Below, in pieces: positions 33,749 through 42,367 of a DNA stretch of 64,000 nt; position 1 is the first letter of the stretch; each line of letters opens with the position of its first letter. The position numbers and the translations under genes are program-made. The notes under the pieces are model-generated. The model saw nothing but the letters and a program-made list of their open reading frames with translations. It was not told the origin of the DNA and ran no database searches. Where the stretch lies: the NCBI RefSeq assembly GCF_030268885.1, contig NZ_BSSA01000033.1, positions 33,550-97,549 of the forward strand, read 5' to 3'. Source of the stretch: Kitasatospora phosalacinea. Its GTDB lineage: Bacteria > Actinomycetota > Actinomycetes > Streptomycetales > Streptomycetaceae.

Positions 33749-34969
33749 TCACTCCAGCGGGTCGCGGACCACCTCGGGCAGGTGCAGGACCGCCTGCAGG
33801 GCGATGTACAACTCGGCGGAGTCCAGGCGCCGTTCGAAGGAGCGGCCGGAGAGCTGTTCGATCCGGCGGAGCCGGTAGCGGATGGTGTTGGGGTGGCAGT
33901 ACAGCAGCTTGGCGGCCTTGTCGGCGGAGCCGTCGACGGCGAACCAGGTCGACATGGTGGTGAGGAGCTGTTCGCGCTGGCCGTCGGGCAGTTCCATGAC
34001 GGGGCCGAGCACCTGGTTGCCGATCCGGGAGGCGGTGGAGGGGGCGGAGGCGACCAGCATCGGCAGCGGGTTGGCGTCGAAGAGGGTGACCGTCTCCTCG
34101 GGGCGGGCGGAGCTGGCGAGGGCGACCTGGGCGAGGTGCAGGGCCTGCGGGGTCTGGTCGAGGCGGGTGTAGCAGGGGCTGACGCCGGCCCGGCGGACGG
34201 TCTGGCTGCGGAGGGTGTCGACCAGCAGGCCGATGGCGTCGGCGGCGCGCATCGAGACGATGCCGATGTGGGCGTCGGGGGTGAGCCGCCAGGCGGAGCC
34301 CATGTCGTGCTCGCGCAGGGTGGGTTCGATGTCGGGCAGCGCCTGCCGGGCGAGTCCGGGGGCGTGGGCGACGACGACGGCGAAGGTGCCGTCGTACGGG
34401 AGGGTGAGCATGTCGGCGGCTTCGAGGACGGAGCCGGGGTTGCCCATGCCGCCGCGCAGCACCACGTCGACGAGGGCGGAGCGCTCCTGGTCGCGGCGGA
34501 CCATCAGCAGGGCGGTGGTCTCGTTGAAGGCGTTCATCATGGCGGTGGTGGACTCCTCGTTGAACCGCCAGACGTCGGTGGCCATCTGCACGAGTTCCTC
34601 GCTGGTGGCGAGGCCGTGGCGGAGGGACTCGGCGGCCATGGTCTCCCAGAGGTGGGCGAAGCCGATCCGGAAGGCGGACTGCACGGTGGCGGCGGGGACG
34701 CCCTGTTCGGCGCGGAGCCGTCCGGTGCGGCGGGGGGCGTCCAGGCAGAGGCCGTCCTCGTGGGCGAGGCGGCGCAGGGTGAACTCGAGGTTGCTGCGGA
34801 CGGATTCGGCGAGGTCCCCGGCGGGCAGCGGTCCGGCACTGCGGTAGACGGTCATGGTGTCGCGGATGCGGCGGACCGTTTCCTCGGTGAGCACGGTGAG
34901 CCGGTCCAGCAGGTGGCCGGCCAGTCGCGCGGCCGAGTCGACCGGGGCGGCGGTGAGTCGGGTGCCCAT
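33749..34969 (-). CDS. PucR/CdaR-type helix-turn-helix regulator
   Basis: 406 aa. An N-terminal region (about 1-160) with no clear match, a central CdaR-like GGDEF-related domain (about 165-320) and a C-terminal PucR-type HTH_30 (about 340-395): DGSADKAAKLLYCHPNTIRYRLRRIEQLSGRSF. Family members activate catabolic operons in response to metabolites. No obvious target adjoins. Single gene. Confidence 0.85.
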   Translation of the reverse strand: MGTRLTAAPVDSAARLAGHLLDRLTVLTEETVRRIRDTMTVYRSAGPLPAGDLAESVRSNLEFTLRRLAHEDGLCLDAPRRTGRLRAEQGVPAATVQSAFRIGFAHLWETMAAESLRHGLATSEELVQMATDVWRFNEESTTAMMNAFNETTALLMVRRDQERSALVDVVLRGGMGNPGSVLEAADMLTLPYDGTFAVVVAHAPGLARQALPDIEPTLREHDMGSAWRLTPDAHIGIVSMRAADAIGLLVDTLRSQTVRRAGVSPCYTRLDQTPQALHLAQVALASSARPEETVTLFDANPLPMLVASAPSTASRIGNQVLGPVMELPDGQREQLLTTMSTWFAVDGSADKAAKLLYCHPNTIRYRLRRIEQLSGRSFERRLDSAELYIALQAVLHLPEVVRDPLE

Positions 34970-35285
34970 GCGGCGAGCCTAGGGGGCGCGGGGCGGGGCG
35001 TCCGGTGGGTGCGGGGCGCGGGGCGGGGCGGGCGCGCCGTGGGGTGCCGGGACGGGCGGTCGGCGCACGGTTGTTCCACGGGTGAGGGCCGGGGCGGGTG
35101 TTGACGGTGCGTCGGGCCGTTGGGGGGAGCGTTTTGTCGCGGCCCACAGGCGGGGACGGGGCGGGGCTGTCCGTCCGGACAGCGTTGGTGCCCGGTGGGC
35201 CCGCGGGTGCGCCGGGCGGCTCTAGTCTCCTTGCTCAGACCAGCCCGGGCCCGCCGGGCCGGACCGAGTGGAGAAGGCACCCGTG

Positions 35286-35726
35286 ATGGAGAGCCCCGCC
35301 GACCTGCACCTGGACCTGGTGATGGATCTGCTGCTGTCGCCGGAGGAGGCTTTTCCCGTCCCGGCGCGGCTGGCGTACTCCCCCGACGACCCGTACGCGG
35401 TGCACGTCGCCTTCCACGTCGACTCGACCCAGCCGATCGGCTGGTTCTTCGCCCGGGAGCTGCTGGTGCAGGGGCTGCTGCGGCCGACCGGGCTGGGGGA
35501 CGTGCGGGTGTGGCCGGCGGTGGTGGACGGGCGGCGGACGGTGACGCTGATGCTGTGCTCGCCGGAGGGGGACGCCTTCCTTCAGGCCCCGGCGGCCCCG
35601 GTGGCGGCCTGGGTGCGGCGGACGCTGCACCTGGTGCCGCCGGGCGGGGCGGCGGAGCGGGCCCGGGTGGACCGGGCGCTGGAGGCGCTGTTCGCGGCGG
35701 GCGGGGCGGCGCAGCCGGGGTGCTGA
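35286..35726 (+). CDS. SsgA-like sporulation/cell-division protein
   Basis: 146 aa. SsgA-family (SALP) proteins direct peptidoglycan processes during septation of streptomycetes. Recognised by LVMDLLLSPEEAFPVPARLAYSPDDPYAVHVAFHVD, WFFARELLVQGL, and VRRTLHLVPPGGAAERARVD. The ATG with GAGAAGG upstream was chosen over GTG codons at 35268 and 35283. Paralogue number cannot be judged from one copy. Confidence 0.9.
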   Translation: MESPADLHLDLVMDLLLSPEEAFPVPARLAYSPDDPYAVHVAFHVDSTQPIGWFFARELLVQGLLRPTGLGDVRVWPAVVDGRRTVTLMLCSPEGDAFLQAPAAPVAAWVRRTLHLVPPGGAAERARVDRALEALFAAGGAAQPGC

Positions 35727-35727
35727 A

Positions 35728-35766
35728 CCGGGGCGGGGAGCCGGGCCGGGGGTCGGGCCGCCCCGG
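35728..35766. terminator. Weak hairpin between ssgA-like and ABC permease genes
   Basis: Arms CCGGGGCGG and CCGCCCCGG (9 bp, perfect) with a 21-nt loop between convergent genes. Confidence 0.45.
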
Positions 35767-35771
35767 ACGGC

Positions 35772-36635
35772 TCAGCGGGCCAGCCGCCCCAGCAGGCCGG
35801 AGGCGGCGGCGATGCCGAGCCCGGTGGCCAGGGCGAGCACGCCGAAGTCCAGGGCCAGGTGGGACGGGGTGCCGATGAGCAGCCCGCGCAGCGCGTCCAC
35901 CTGGTAGCTGAGCGGGTTGGCCCGACTGACGGCCTGGAGCCAGCCGGGCATCAGGTCGACGGGGTACAGCGCGTTGGAGCCGAAGAACAGCGGCATGGTG
36001 ATGGCCTGCCCGATGCCCATCAGCCGGTCCCTGGTCAGCACGATGCCCGCGATGGTCATCGACAGGCAGGAGAAGAACGCCGAGCCCAGCACCACCGCCA
36101 CCGCGACGCCCAGCAGCCGCAGCGGGTTCGCGGTCATGCCGACGCCCAGCACCGCGGCCAGCACCACCACCACGGCGGCCTGGACCACCGCCTTCACGCC
36201 CGCGGCGAACGCCTTGCCGGTGACCAGGGCGGCCCGCGGGGTCGGGGTGACCAGCAGTTTGGTGAGCACCCCGGAGTCCCGCTCCCAGATGATCATGATG
36301 CCGTAGAAGATCGCGGTGAACATCGCGGACTGCGCGATGATGCCGGGCGCCAGGTAGTCCAGGTACGGGGTGCCGCCGGTCGGGATGGCCTTCAGCCGGG
36401 TGAAGGTCTCGCCGAAGATCAGCAGCCACAGCGCGGGCTGGACCGCCCGGGTGTACAGCTCGGTGCGGTCGTGCCGCAGCTTCTGCAGCTCGACGGCGCA
36501 CATCGCGCCCACCCGGGCCGGGACCAGCCGCCAGCCCGTGCGGGCCTTCGGCGGCACCAGCAGCAGGCCCAGCTCGGGCCCGGGGTCCGGGTGTTCAGCC
36601 GACTCGGCTGGCAGTGCGGCGGGTGCGGCGGACAT
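35772..36635 (-). CDS. ABC-2 type drug exporter permease (DrrB-like)
   Basis: 287 aa, six predicted membrane helices, ABC2_membrane family: RTELYTRAVQPALWLLIFGETFTRLKAIPTGGTPYLDYLAPGIIAQSAMF. The ATG follows AAGGGGAG and overlaps the end of the ATPase gene by 41 bp. Partner of the DrrA-like ATPase, within an operon led by a MarR regulator. Confidence 0.88.
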   Translation of the reverse strand: MSAAPAALPAESAEHPDPGPELGLLLVPPKARTGWRLVPARVGAMCAVELQKLRHDRTELYTRAVQPALWLLIFGETFTRLKAIPTGGTPYLDYLAPGIIAQSAMFTAIFYGIMIIWERDSGVLTKLLVTPTPRAALVTGKAFAAGVKAVVQAAVVVVLAAVLGVGMTANPLRLLGVAVAVVLGSAFFSCLSMTIAGIVLTRDRLMGIGQAITMPLFFGSNALYPVDLMPGWLQAVSRANPLSYQVDALRGLLIGTPSHLALDFGVLALATGLGIAAASGLLGRLAR

Positions 36636-37452
36636 CCGAGAACTCCCCTTCCTTGGCGTCGTCGGTCAGCGCGCGGCCGGAGAAGTGCCGGAACACGTCG
36701 TCCAGGGTCGGCGCCTGCCGGGCCGGGTCCTCGGCGCGGACCCGCGCCTTGAGCTCCTCGGGGGTGCCGAGCGCCCGGATCCGGCCGCGGTCCATCAGGG
36801 CGATCCGGTCGCAGTGCCGGTCCGCCTCGTCCATGTAGTGGGTGGTGACCAGCACCGTCATGCCGGTGGCCCGGCGCACCGCCTCCACCCGCTCCCACAC
36901 GCCCGCCCGGGCGATCGGGTCCAGCCCGATGGTGGGCTCGTCCAGCACCAGCAGCCGGGGCGCGCTGACCAGCGCCTGCGCCAGCTCCAGGCGGCGCACC
37001 ATGCCGCCGGAGTACGTTCCGGCCATCCGGTCGGCGGCCTCGGTCAGGTCGACGGCGGCCAGCGCCTGGGCGACCCGGGCGGCGCGCTCGGCGCGGGGCA
37101 CGTCGAAGACCCGGGCGAACAGGGCGACGTTCTCCCGCCCGGTCAGCCCGGCGTCCGCGGAGAGCGCCTGCGGGACGTAGCCGAGCAGCCGGCGCACCTC
37201 GGTGCGCTCGGCGACGCAGTCGTGGCCGAACACCTCGACCATGCCGCGCACCGTCGGCAGCAGGGTGGTGATCACCCGGATGGTGGTGGTCTTGCCCGCG
37301 CCGTTGGGCCCCAGCAGTCCGAACACCTCGCCGGGGCGCACCTCCAGGTCGACCCCGTCCACCGCCCGGACCACCGGACCCTTGCCCCGGCCGCGGTGGA
37401 AGCTGTACGCCAACTCCCGGCACCGGACCGCCGGTTGCTCCTGTTCGGTCAT
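36595..37452 (-). CDS. ABC transporter ATP-binding protein (DrrA-like)
   Basis: 285 aa. Walker A GPNGAGKTTT, signature SGGMVRRLELAQA and Walker B RLLVLDEPTIGLDP are all present, with the DrrA-type C-terminal extension. Powers the DrrB-like permease for export of drugs or lipids. The ATG overlaps the marR stop by 4 bp. Confidence 0.93.
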   Translation of the reverse strand: MTEQEQPAVRCRELAYSFHRGRGKGPVVRAVDGVDLEVRPGEVFGLLGPNGAGKTTTIRVITTLLPTVRGMVEVFGHDCVAERTEVRRLLGYVPQALSADAGLTGRENVALFARVFDVPRAERAARVAQALAAVDLTEAADRMAGTYSGGMVRRLELAQALVSAPRLLVLDEPTIGLDPIARAGVWERVEAVRRATGMTVLVTTHYMDEADRHCDRIALMDRGRIRALGTPEELKARVRAEDPARQAPTLDDVFRHFSGRALTDDAKEGEFSDVRRTRRTASRVG

Positions 37453-37958
37453 GCTCCCGCCTTCCCCTCGCCGCTCCCGGGGGCGCGCAGCCCCGCCGCG
37501 ACCGCCCGCAGCGCGGGCAGGGCGGCGGCCAGCGCCGCCCGGTCCGCGCCGTCCAGTTCCGCCAGTACCTCGCCGAGCAGTTCGGTGCGCCGCTGCCGCC
37601 AGGCGGCCAGCCGTTCGACGGCCTCCTCGGTGGCGTGCAGCAGTGCTGCCCGCCGGTCCGCCGGGTCGGTCTCGCGGCGCAGCAGCCCCTGCCCGACCAG
37701 CTGGTTGACCAGGGTGGAGACCGAGTTCCCGGCCAGCGACAGCTCCTCGGCGGCCTTCGAGACCCGCAGGCCGGGGGCGTCCGCGACCAGGCGCAGCAGT
37801 TCGGCCTGGGCGCCGCGCAGCCGCGGCCGGTCCAGCCCGGCCCGCAGGCGGCGGCGGGTCAGCCGCTGGATGCCGACCAGCAGGTCGGCGAACTCCTCGG
37901 CGTCCGGCCCGCGTTCGCGGCCCCTTCGCTCCTGGTCCCGTTCCGGGTGCTCGCTCAC
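37449..37958 (-). CDS. MarR-family transcriptional regulator
   Basis: 169 aa. Winged-helix MarR fold (about 35-135): RPRLRGAQAELLRLVADAPGLRVSKAAEELSLAGNSVSTLVNQLVGQGLLRRETDPADRRAALLHATEEA. Charged N-terminus. First gene of a three-gene operon with a drug-export ABC pair, so it likely represses it until a ligand binds. Confidence 0.9.
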   Translation of the reverse strand: MSEHPERDQERRGRERGPDAEEFADLLVGIQRLTRRRLRAGLDRPRLRGAQAELLRLVADAPGLRVSKAAEELSLAGNSVSTLVNQLVGQGLLRRETDPADRRAALLHATEEAVERLAAWRQRRTELLGEVLAELDGADRAALAAALPALRAVAAGLRAPGSGEGKAGA

Positions 37959-38043
37959 GCCTCCGATTTTAGCTCTGAGTGAGAGGCATCCGTCGAGGGT
38001 CCGCGGGTCAAGAACTCCCCAACTGTCGGTCCGGGAACGGCCG

Positions 38044-38073
38044 CGGGCCGGTCCGCGGGTGCGCGGACCGGCC
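38044..38073 (-). terminator. Hairpin downstream of the lipoprotein gene
   Basis: Perfect 13-bp arms GGGCCGGTCCGCG and CGCGGACCGGCCC with loop GGTG, 22 bp past the lipoprotein stop on the minus strand. Confidence 0.65.
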
Positions 38074-38094
38074 CGGTGGGCGGGGCGGGGCGGG

Positions 38095-38874
38095 TCAGCA
38101 GTCGCCGAGGGCGGTGCAGACCGTCTTGCCGAGGGTGTCCAGCAGCCCGGCGTCGGCGGGGGCGGACCAGGCGGTCTTCGGGTGGCTGCCCTTGGTCAGC
38201 TGGGCGCGCAGCGTCAGTTCGGCGACCGAGCCGCCCTGCACCGACAGGTACTCGTGCACCTCGGTGCTGCCGCCGTCCGCCGTCGGGACGGTCAGGGTGG
38301 CCGCGAGGAAGGTGCTGTCGTCGGTGCTGACCGCGACGGTGGCGCCCGGCGCGGTGGTGTCGCAGGACTTCAGCCCGTCCGCGACGGCGCCCAGCAGGCC
38401 GAACGCGCTCTGCGCCCGGCCGCTGCTCTTCGCCGCGGAGCCGAAGCTGGCGATCGTCTCGTCGGCCGCCCAGTCGCCGCTGGGGGCGCCCAGCGAGGCG
38501 GTCTCCACCATCGGGACCTCGGCGAAGGACGCGTCGCGGGGGATCTTGCAGAGCGCCTCGATCCGGAGCTGCCCCTTGCTGCCGAGCGGCTTGGCCGCGG
38601 AGGCGGGCGCCTTCCAGTGCAGCGCGGAGTTCATCGGGACGGCCTTGGGGTCGATCCACACCCCGGCGGGCAGCCGGTCGGCGGCCCCCGCCGCAGCGGC
38701 CGAACTCTTCGCCGGGGCGGGCGACTTGGCCCCGCCCGAGGTCGGCGCGGCCGGGCTGGAGGCCGCGGGGGCGGCGGAGTCGCCGTTGTCGGTGCCGTCG
38801 GGGTCGCAGGCCGACAGCAGGGCGACAGCGGACAGGCAGGCCACCGTGGCGGCGGCGAGACGGAGCGAACGCAC
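38095..38874 (-). CDS. Secreted lipoprotein with CDPDGTD start
   Basis: 259 aa. Lipoprotein signal with lipobox LSAC (Cys about residue 23), then CDPDGTDNGD, an Ala/Ser/Pro/Lys linker (about 33-67) and a globular domain of unknown family (about 68-259). GTG start, AGGGA upstream. It resembles the lipoprotein at 42368 in the lipobox and linker region, suggesting a paralogue family. No enzymatic motif seen. Confidence 0.75.
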   Translation of the reverse strand: MRSLRLAAATVACLSAVALLSACDPDGTDNGDSAAPAASSPAAPTSGGAKSPAPAKSSAAAAGAADRLPAGVWIDPKAVPMNSALHWKAPASAAKPLGSKGQLRIEALCKIPRDASFAEVPMVETASLGAPSGDWAADETIASFGSAAKSSGRAQSAFGLLGAVADGLKSCDTTAPGATVAVSTDDSTFLAATLTVPTADGGSTEVHEYLSVQGGSVAELTLRAQLTKGSHPKTAWSAPADAGLLDTLGKTVCTALGDC

Positions 38875-38981
38875 GTGTATCCCTGGGGAGTTCGAGGACG
38901 GAGGAGATCGGCGGCCGCGCCCCGCCCCGCGCCGGTGGGACCGGGCGCGCGGGGCGGCAGCGGCTGCCGCGGAGCGCGGCG

Positions 38982-38999
38982 GCCCGTCCGCGGACGGGC
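38982..38999 (-). terminator. 18-bp palindrome downstream of the transglycosylase-like gene
   Basis: GCCCGTCCGCGGACGGGC, 18 bp, perfect, 12 bp past the stop of the gene at 39012-40022. Possible terminator or protein site. Confidence 0.35.
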
Positions 39000-39011
39000 G
39001 GCCGCGGACGG

Positions 39012-40022
39012 TCAGTAGCCCTGCGGCCTGTGGTGCGGGTTGGCCTGCGGCACCTTGCTCGCCAGGTCGTGCCCGTCCGGCGAGACGTGGTACCTGCTGC
39101 GGATGTACGTCATGGACGCCGCGACGTTGGCCACCGGGTCGTAGATGTCGGTGGAGGTGCCCTTCACGTGGTTGGCCGCGAAGGTGGACGGGATGCACTG
39201 CCAGCCGCCGCGCGAGCAGTTCGCGGGCTTGCCGTCGCCGACGATCGCGCCGTGGGCGTTGCTGTCCCAGGCGTTGATCTGCGAGCCGGGCGCGTTGTAC
39301 GAGGACTCCCGGGAGGCGATGGTCAGCATGCCCTCCGTCCAGGCCGCGCGGGCCTTCGGGTCGGTGACGCCCATCGCGTCCAGCGCCTGGGCGATGTACT
39401 CGCGGCAGGCGGCCTCGCCGCTGCGGTACTTCCCCGCGCCGTCGTAGGTCACCTGGCTGACCTTGATCGCGCCCTCGTGCGACACGCTCGGCACCGGGTC
39501 GTGGCCGCCGTTGCCGCCGTGGCCGCCGCCGTGGCCCACGCCGCCGGGCTTCTTCGGGCCGGACGGGGTCGCCACGGGCTTCCGCGGGCCGCCGGGCGCG
39601 TGGCCGGGCTTGGTGCCGCCGGGCTTCTTCGGGGCGGCGGGCTGCCCGGGGTGGGCGCCCTGGCCGGGCTTGGCGAGGCCCTCGCGGGCGCGCCGCTCGG
39701 CCTCCGCGTACTGCTTGGCGATGGTGCCGAGCTTGGCGACGTCGCCGCCGAGGTTCTTGGTGAGCTCGTTCTTGGCGGCCTCCAGGGCCGCCATCCGCTG
39801 CTGGACCGCCTCGACCCGCTCGCGCACCTGGGCGACCACCACGCCGAAGCCGATGACGTTGCCGAGGGCGCCGGCCGCGAGGTCGGTGGCGACGGCCTTG
39901 GCCATCACGCCCTTGATCCGGCCGGTCCGCTCGGACAGTTCGCCCATCCGCTGCTGGATCGACTGGAAATCCTTCTGGATCTTCGCCAGCTCGCCGAGTT
40001 CGTAGCCGAAGCCCGCTGCCAT
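39012..40022 (-). CDS. WXG100-like coiled-coil / lytic transglycosylase-like protein
   Basis: 336 aa. N-terminal helical coiled coil (about 1-115; LGELAKIQKDFQSIQQRMGELSERTGRIKG) of the size of WXG100-like proteins, with no signal peptide. A Pro/Gly/Lys linker (about 115-190) leads to a soluble domain (about 195-330) resembling SLT-type transglycosylases: CREYIAQALDAMG, IASRESSYNAPG, YDPVANVAASMTYIRSRY. The ES of the EAxxES-like region is plausible as catalytic. Secretion by type VII is a hypothesis. Confidence 0.65.
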   Translation of the reverse strand: MAAGFGYELGELAKIQKDFQSIQQRMGELSERTGRIKGVMAKAVATDLAAGALGNVIGFGVVVAQVRERVEAVQQRMAALEAAKNELTKNLGGDVAKLGTIAKQYAEAERRAREGLAKPGQGAHPGQPAAPKKPGGTKPGHAPGGPRKPVATPSGPKKPGGVGHGGGHGGNGGHDPVPSVSHEGAIKVSQVTYDGAGKYRSGEAACREYIAQALDAMGVTDPKARAAWTEGMLTIASRESSYNAPGSQINAWDSNAHGAIVGDGKPANCSRGGWQCIPSTFAANHVKGTSTDIYDPVANVAASMTYIRSRYHVSPDGHDLASKVPQANPHHRPQGY

Positions 40023-40283
40023 GCCGTGTCCCCCCGTAGGACTTGACGTCGGTTCAGGTCGTTTATCCCACCACACCGCGCTGCGGCGCAATCGACCAGG
40101 GCCCCGGTTCGGGTCGCACCCTTACCCTTTACCGGGGCTTTGCAAACCCGCCGGTCGGGGGTTCGTCGAGATGCCGGGGCGCGCGGGGCGCGCGATCATG
40201 GCTGGTGCGGACCGTCCCGTCGGCGGCCGTGCCCGGTGCACCGTCGCAGACCGCCGGCGCCCGACCGGAAAGGCTGGGTTTCG

Positions 40284-40553
40284 ATGTTCCAAATCCTCTG
40301 GATTCTCCTGATCGGCCTCGTGCTGGGCCTGATCGCCAAACTGATCCTGCGCGGGCCGCAGTCCATCCCCTGGTGGCTGACCATGCTGCTGGGTGCGGCC
40401 GGCGCCCTGGTCGGCAACCTGGTGTCCGGCTGGATCGGCGTCCGCCACACCGGCGGGATCGACTGGATCAGACACCTCCTGCAGATCGGGTTCGCCGTCC
40501 TGTTCGTCGGACTGGTGGCCCCGGCCTGGAGCAGGTCCCGCGCCAGCAGGTAA
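40284..40553 (+). CDS. Small GlsB/YeaQ/YmgE-type membrane protein
   Basis: 89 aa, three predicted membrane helices with a glycine-rich pattern: FQILWILLIGLVLGLIAKLIL, WWLTMLLGAAGALVGNLVSGWIG, LLQIGFAVLFVGLVAPAW. This is the transglycosylase-associated family (an old, likely misleading name). Linked to envelope stress in other bacteria. ATG with GGAAAGG upstream. Confidence 0.78.
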   Translation: MFQILWILLIGLVLGLIAKLILRGPQSIPWWLTMLLGAAGALVGNLVSGWIGVRHTGGIDWIRHLLQIGFAVLFVGLVAPAWSRSRASR

Positions 40554-40568
40554 CCCCGCACGGCGCGT

Positions 40569-40603
40569 CCGGTCCGGCCCCCGTCCGACGGGGGCCGGAC
40601 CGG
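40569..40603. terminator. Strong hairpin between convergent genes
   Basis: Perfect 16-bp arms (40569-40584 and 40588-40603) with a CCG loop, 16 bp after the small membrane protein and 23 bp before the stop of the convergent gene. Confidence 0.75.
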
Positions 40604-40625
40604 CGCGCGTGCGGTGCGCCCGCGG

Positions 40626-41960
40626 TCAGGCGAAGCGGGAGCTGCGGACCGGGCCGGCCGAGCGGATCCGGTCCCGCGGGCCGGTCGCCCAGGTCGCGGC
40701 GGCGCGGGCCGCGAACCGGGCCAGCTCCTCCGGCGGGTCGGCCGGCGTGGCGCCGTCGCCCTCGTCGGGCTCGGCGGAGGCGGCCAGGATCTCCCGGGCC
40801 AGCTCCTCGGCCGGGCGCCCGTCCGCGGGCGAACGGGTGACCCCACCCTCCCCGTCCACGACCGTCCGCGGCTCCCAGGGCGCGACGATCTGCTGCACCA
40901 GCAGGCCGCAGACGTCCGCCGACACCGCGGGGGTGTCCGTCCAGCAGGTGGCGTGCTCGTACAGCACCTCCCCCGGGGCCCGCTCGTGCAGCGCGGAGAG
41001 CACCTCCTCGTCCACCTCGTTCAGGTCGTACGCGAGGACCAGCACGTCGGGCGTGCCCGGACGGTACGGGGCGGCGGGCAGCCCGAGCAGTTCGGCGGCG
41101 GCCAGACCGAGCGCCCGGCTGCCGCGGTCGGGCAGCAGCGCGACGGCGGCGGGGCGGCGGCCGGTGGCCGCCAGGACGGTGCGCAGCCGCTCCAGGCCGA
41201 GCCGGCAGTCGTCCCAGCTGCCCTGCAGGTACGCCCAGCGGCCGGTCATCCCGGCGTCGTAGCCGTACGGGGAGAGGGTGGCGAGCAGGCCGCCGGTCAG
41301 GACGTGGTGCCAGCCGCGCAGGTCGGTCGGGCCGGTGGGCGGGACGGCGGCGGCGCGGGCCAGGGTGCGGCGGATCCGGTCGGCGGCGGGCTGCCAGGTG
41401 TCGTCGGGCGCGGAGAGCCGTTCGAAGACCTCACGGGCCAGGTCGAGCCGCCCGGCCATCAGCGCGTTGTGCACCAGCAGGTAGCGGTCGGGCCAGTCGC
41501 CGGTGATCCCCTGGTGCTCCCGGAGCAGCTCGACCGCCTCGGCGTGCCGCTCGCCGTCCTCCAGCGCGACGGCGAGCTCCAGCAGCACCTGCCGGGGGTT
41601 GACGGCCGGAGCGGCCGGGCGGCCCCGGCCGAACAGCCGCCGCTTGGCCTCGGGCGCGGTGCCCTCGCGCAGCGCGCCGTCCAGCGACTGCCGCAGCGCG
41701 GGGACGGCGAACTCGGACAGGCCGTGCTCGATGCAGGCGTACCCGTACGCGTAGAGCGCGCCGGGGGCGGACGGGTCGGCGGTCAGCGCGACGGCCGCGG
41801 CGGCCAGCTCGTCGATTCCCACCAGCTCGGCCAACTGCCTCACGGCGGGCGAGAGTTCACCGGCCGTCAGGCTGTCGGCGCGGGCCCGCAGCTCCCGGAC
41901 GGCGCCCTGCGGGTCGCCCGCGTCGAGCAGTTCGCGGGCCTTGGTGAGATCGGGGTGCAC
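40626..41960 (-). CDS. TPR-like repeat protein
   Basis: 444 aa. The N-terminal half (about 1-250) consists of helical hairpins resembling tetratricopeptide repeats: LTKARELLDAGDPQGAVRELRARAD, LLELAVALEDGERHAEAVELLREH, YLLVHNALMAGRLDLAREVFERL. The C-terminal half (about 260-444) is not recognised. GTG start with AGGAGGAG. Divergent from a lipoprotein gene across a repeat-rich gap. The function is unknown. Confidence 0.7.
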   Translation of the reverse strand: MHPDLTKARELLDAGDPQGAVRELRARADSLTAGELSPAVRQLAELVGIDELAAAAVALTADPSAPGALYAYGYACIEHGLSEFAVPALRQSLDGALREGTAPEAKRRLFGRGRPAAPAVNPRQVLLELAVALEDGERHAEAVELLREHQGITGDWPDRYLLVHNALMAGRLDLAREVFERLSAPDDTWQPAADRIRRTLARAAAVPPTGPTDLRGWHHVLTGGLLATLSPYGYDAGMTGRWAYLQGSWDDCRLGLERLRTVLAATGRRPAAVALLPDRGSRALGLAAAELLGLPAAPYRPGTPDVLVLAYDLNEVDEEVLSALHERAPGEVLYEHATCWTDTPAVSADVCGLLVQQIVAPWEPRTVVDGEGGVTRSPADGRPAEELAREILAASAEPDEGDGATPADPPEELARFAARAAATWATGPRDRIRSAGPVRSSRFA

Positions 41961-42090
41961 GCAGTCTCCTCCTGGGTCGGTCGGGGTCTCGGGGCGCGGC
42001 GTTCCGGCGGCCGCCGGGGCACGCGCCCGCCCGATCATCGCCGCAGCGCGCCGCCGGGCCAAGCGGTTTTCGGCACCGCCGGACCGCCCG

Positions 42091-42130
42091 TGCCGCCGTG
42101 CCGCCGTGCCGCCGTGCCGCCGTGCCGCCG
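42091..42130. repeat. Five tandem 8-bp repeats (TGCCGCCG)
   Basis: Five perfect copies of TGCCGCCG followed by one degenerate copy (TGCTACCG), in the 407-bp gap between divergent genes. Copy number may vary between strains by slippage. Confidence 0.8.
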
Positions 42131-42284
42131 TGCTACCGAATTGTCGACGTGTCACCGTCCGGTAGCGGTGCGGTCCGGAATCGGCGTCTTCGCCGCTCCC
42201 CCGCTCCCGGTGCCCGTAGCGTCCTGGTCGTGGCGCCGCCCGGGTCCAGCAGCCCGTCCGCGCCGACTCGACCACGCACGTCGC

Positions 42285-42344
42285 ACGCACGTCACCACCA
42301 CGCACGTCACCACCACGCACATCGTCACCACGCACATCGTCACC
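42285..42344. repeat. Four tandem 15-bp repeats upstream of a lipoprotein gene
   Basis: Two copies of ACGCACGTCACCACC then two of ACGCACATCGTCACC, 60 bp in total, ending 23 bp before the ATG of the lipoprotein. They lie where the 5' UTR is expected. A direct-repeat operator or slippage tract are both possible. Otherwise nothing is seen in the gap 41961-42367 except this and the 8-bp repeats. Confidence 0.8.
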
Positions 42345-42367
42345 ACGCACTCGGGAGAACCACCGCC

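Noticed and set aside
42285..42344. Possible CRISPR array.
   Set aside because: The 15-bp units are contiguous with no spacers; no cas genes are nearby.
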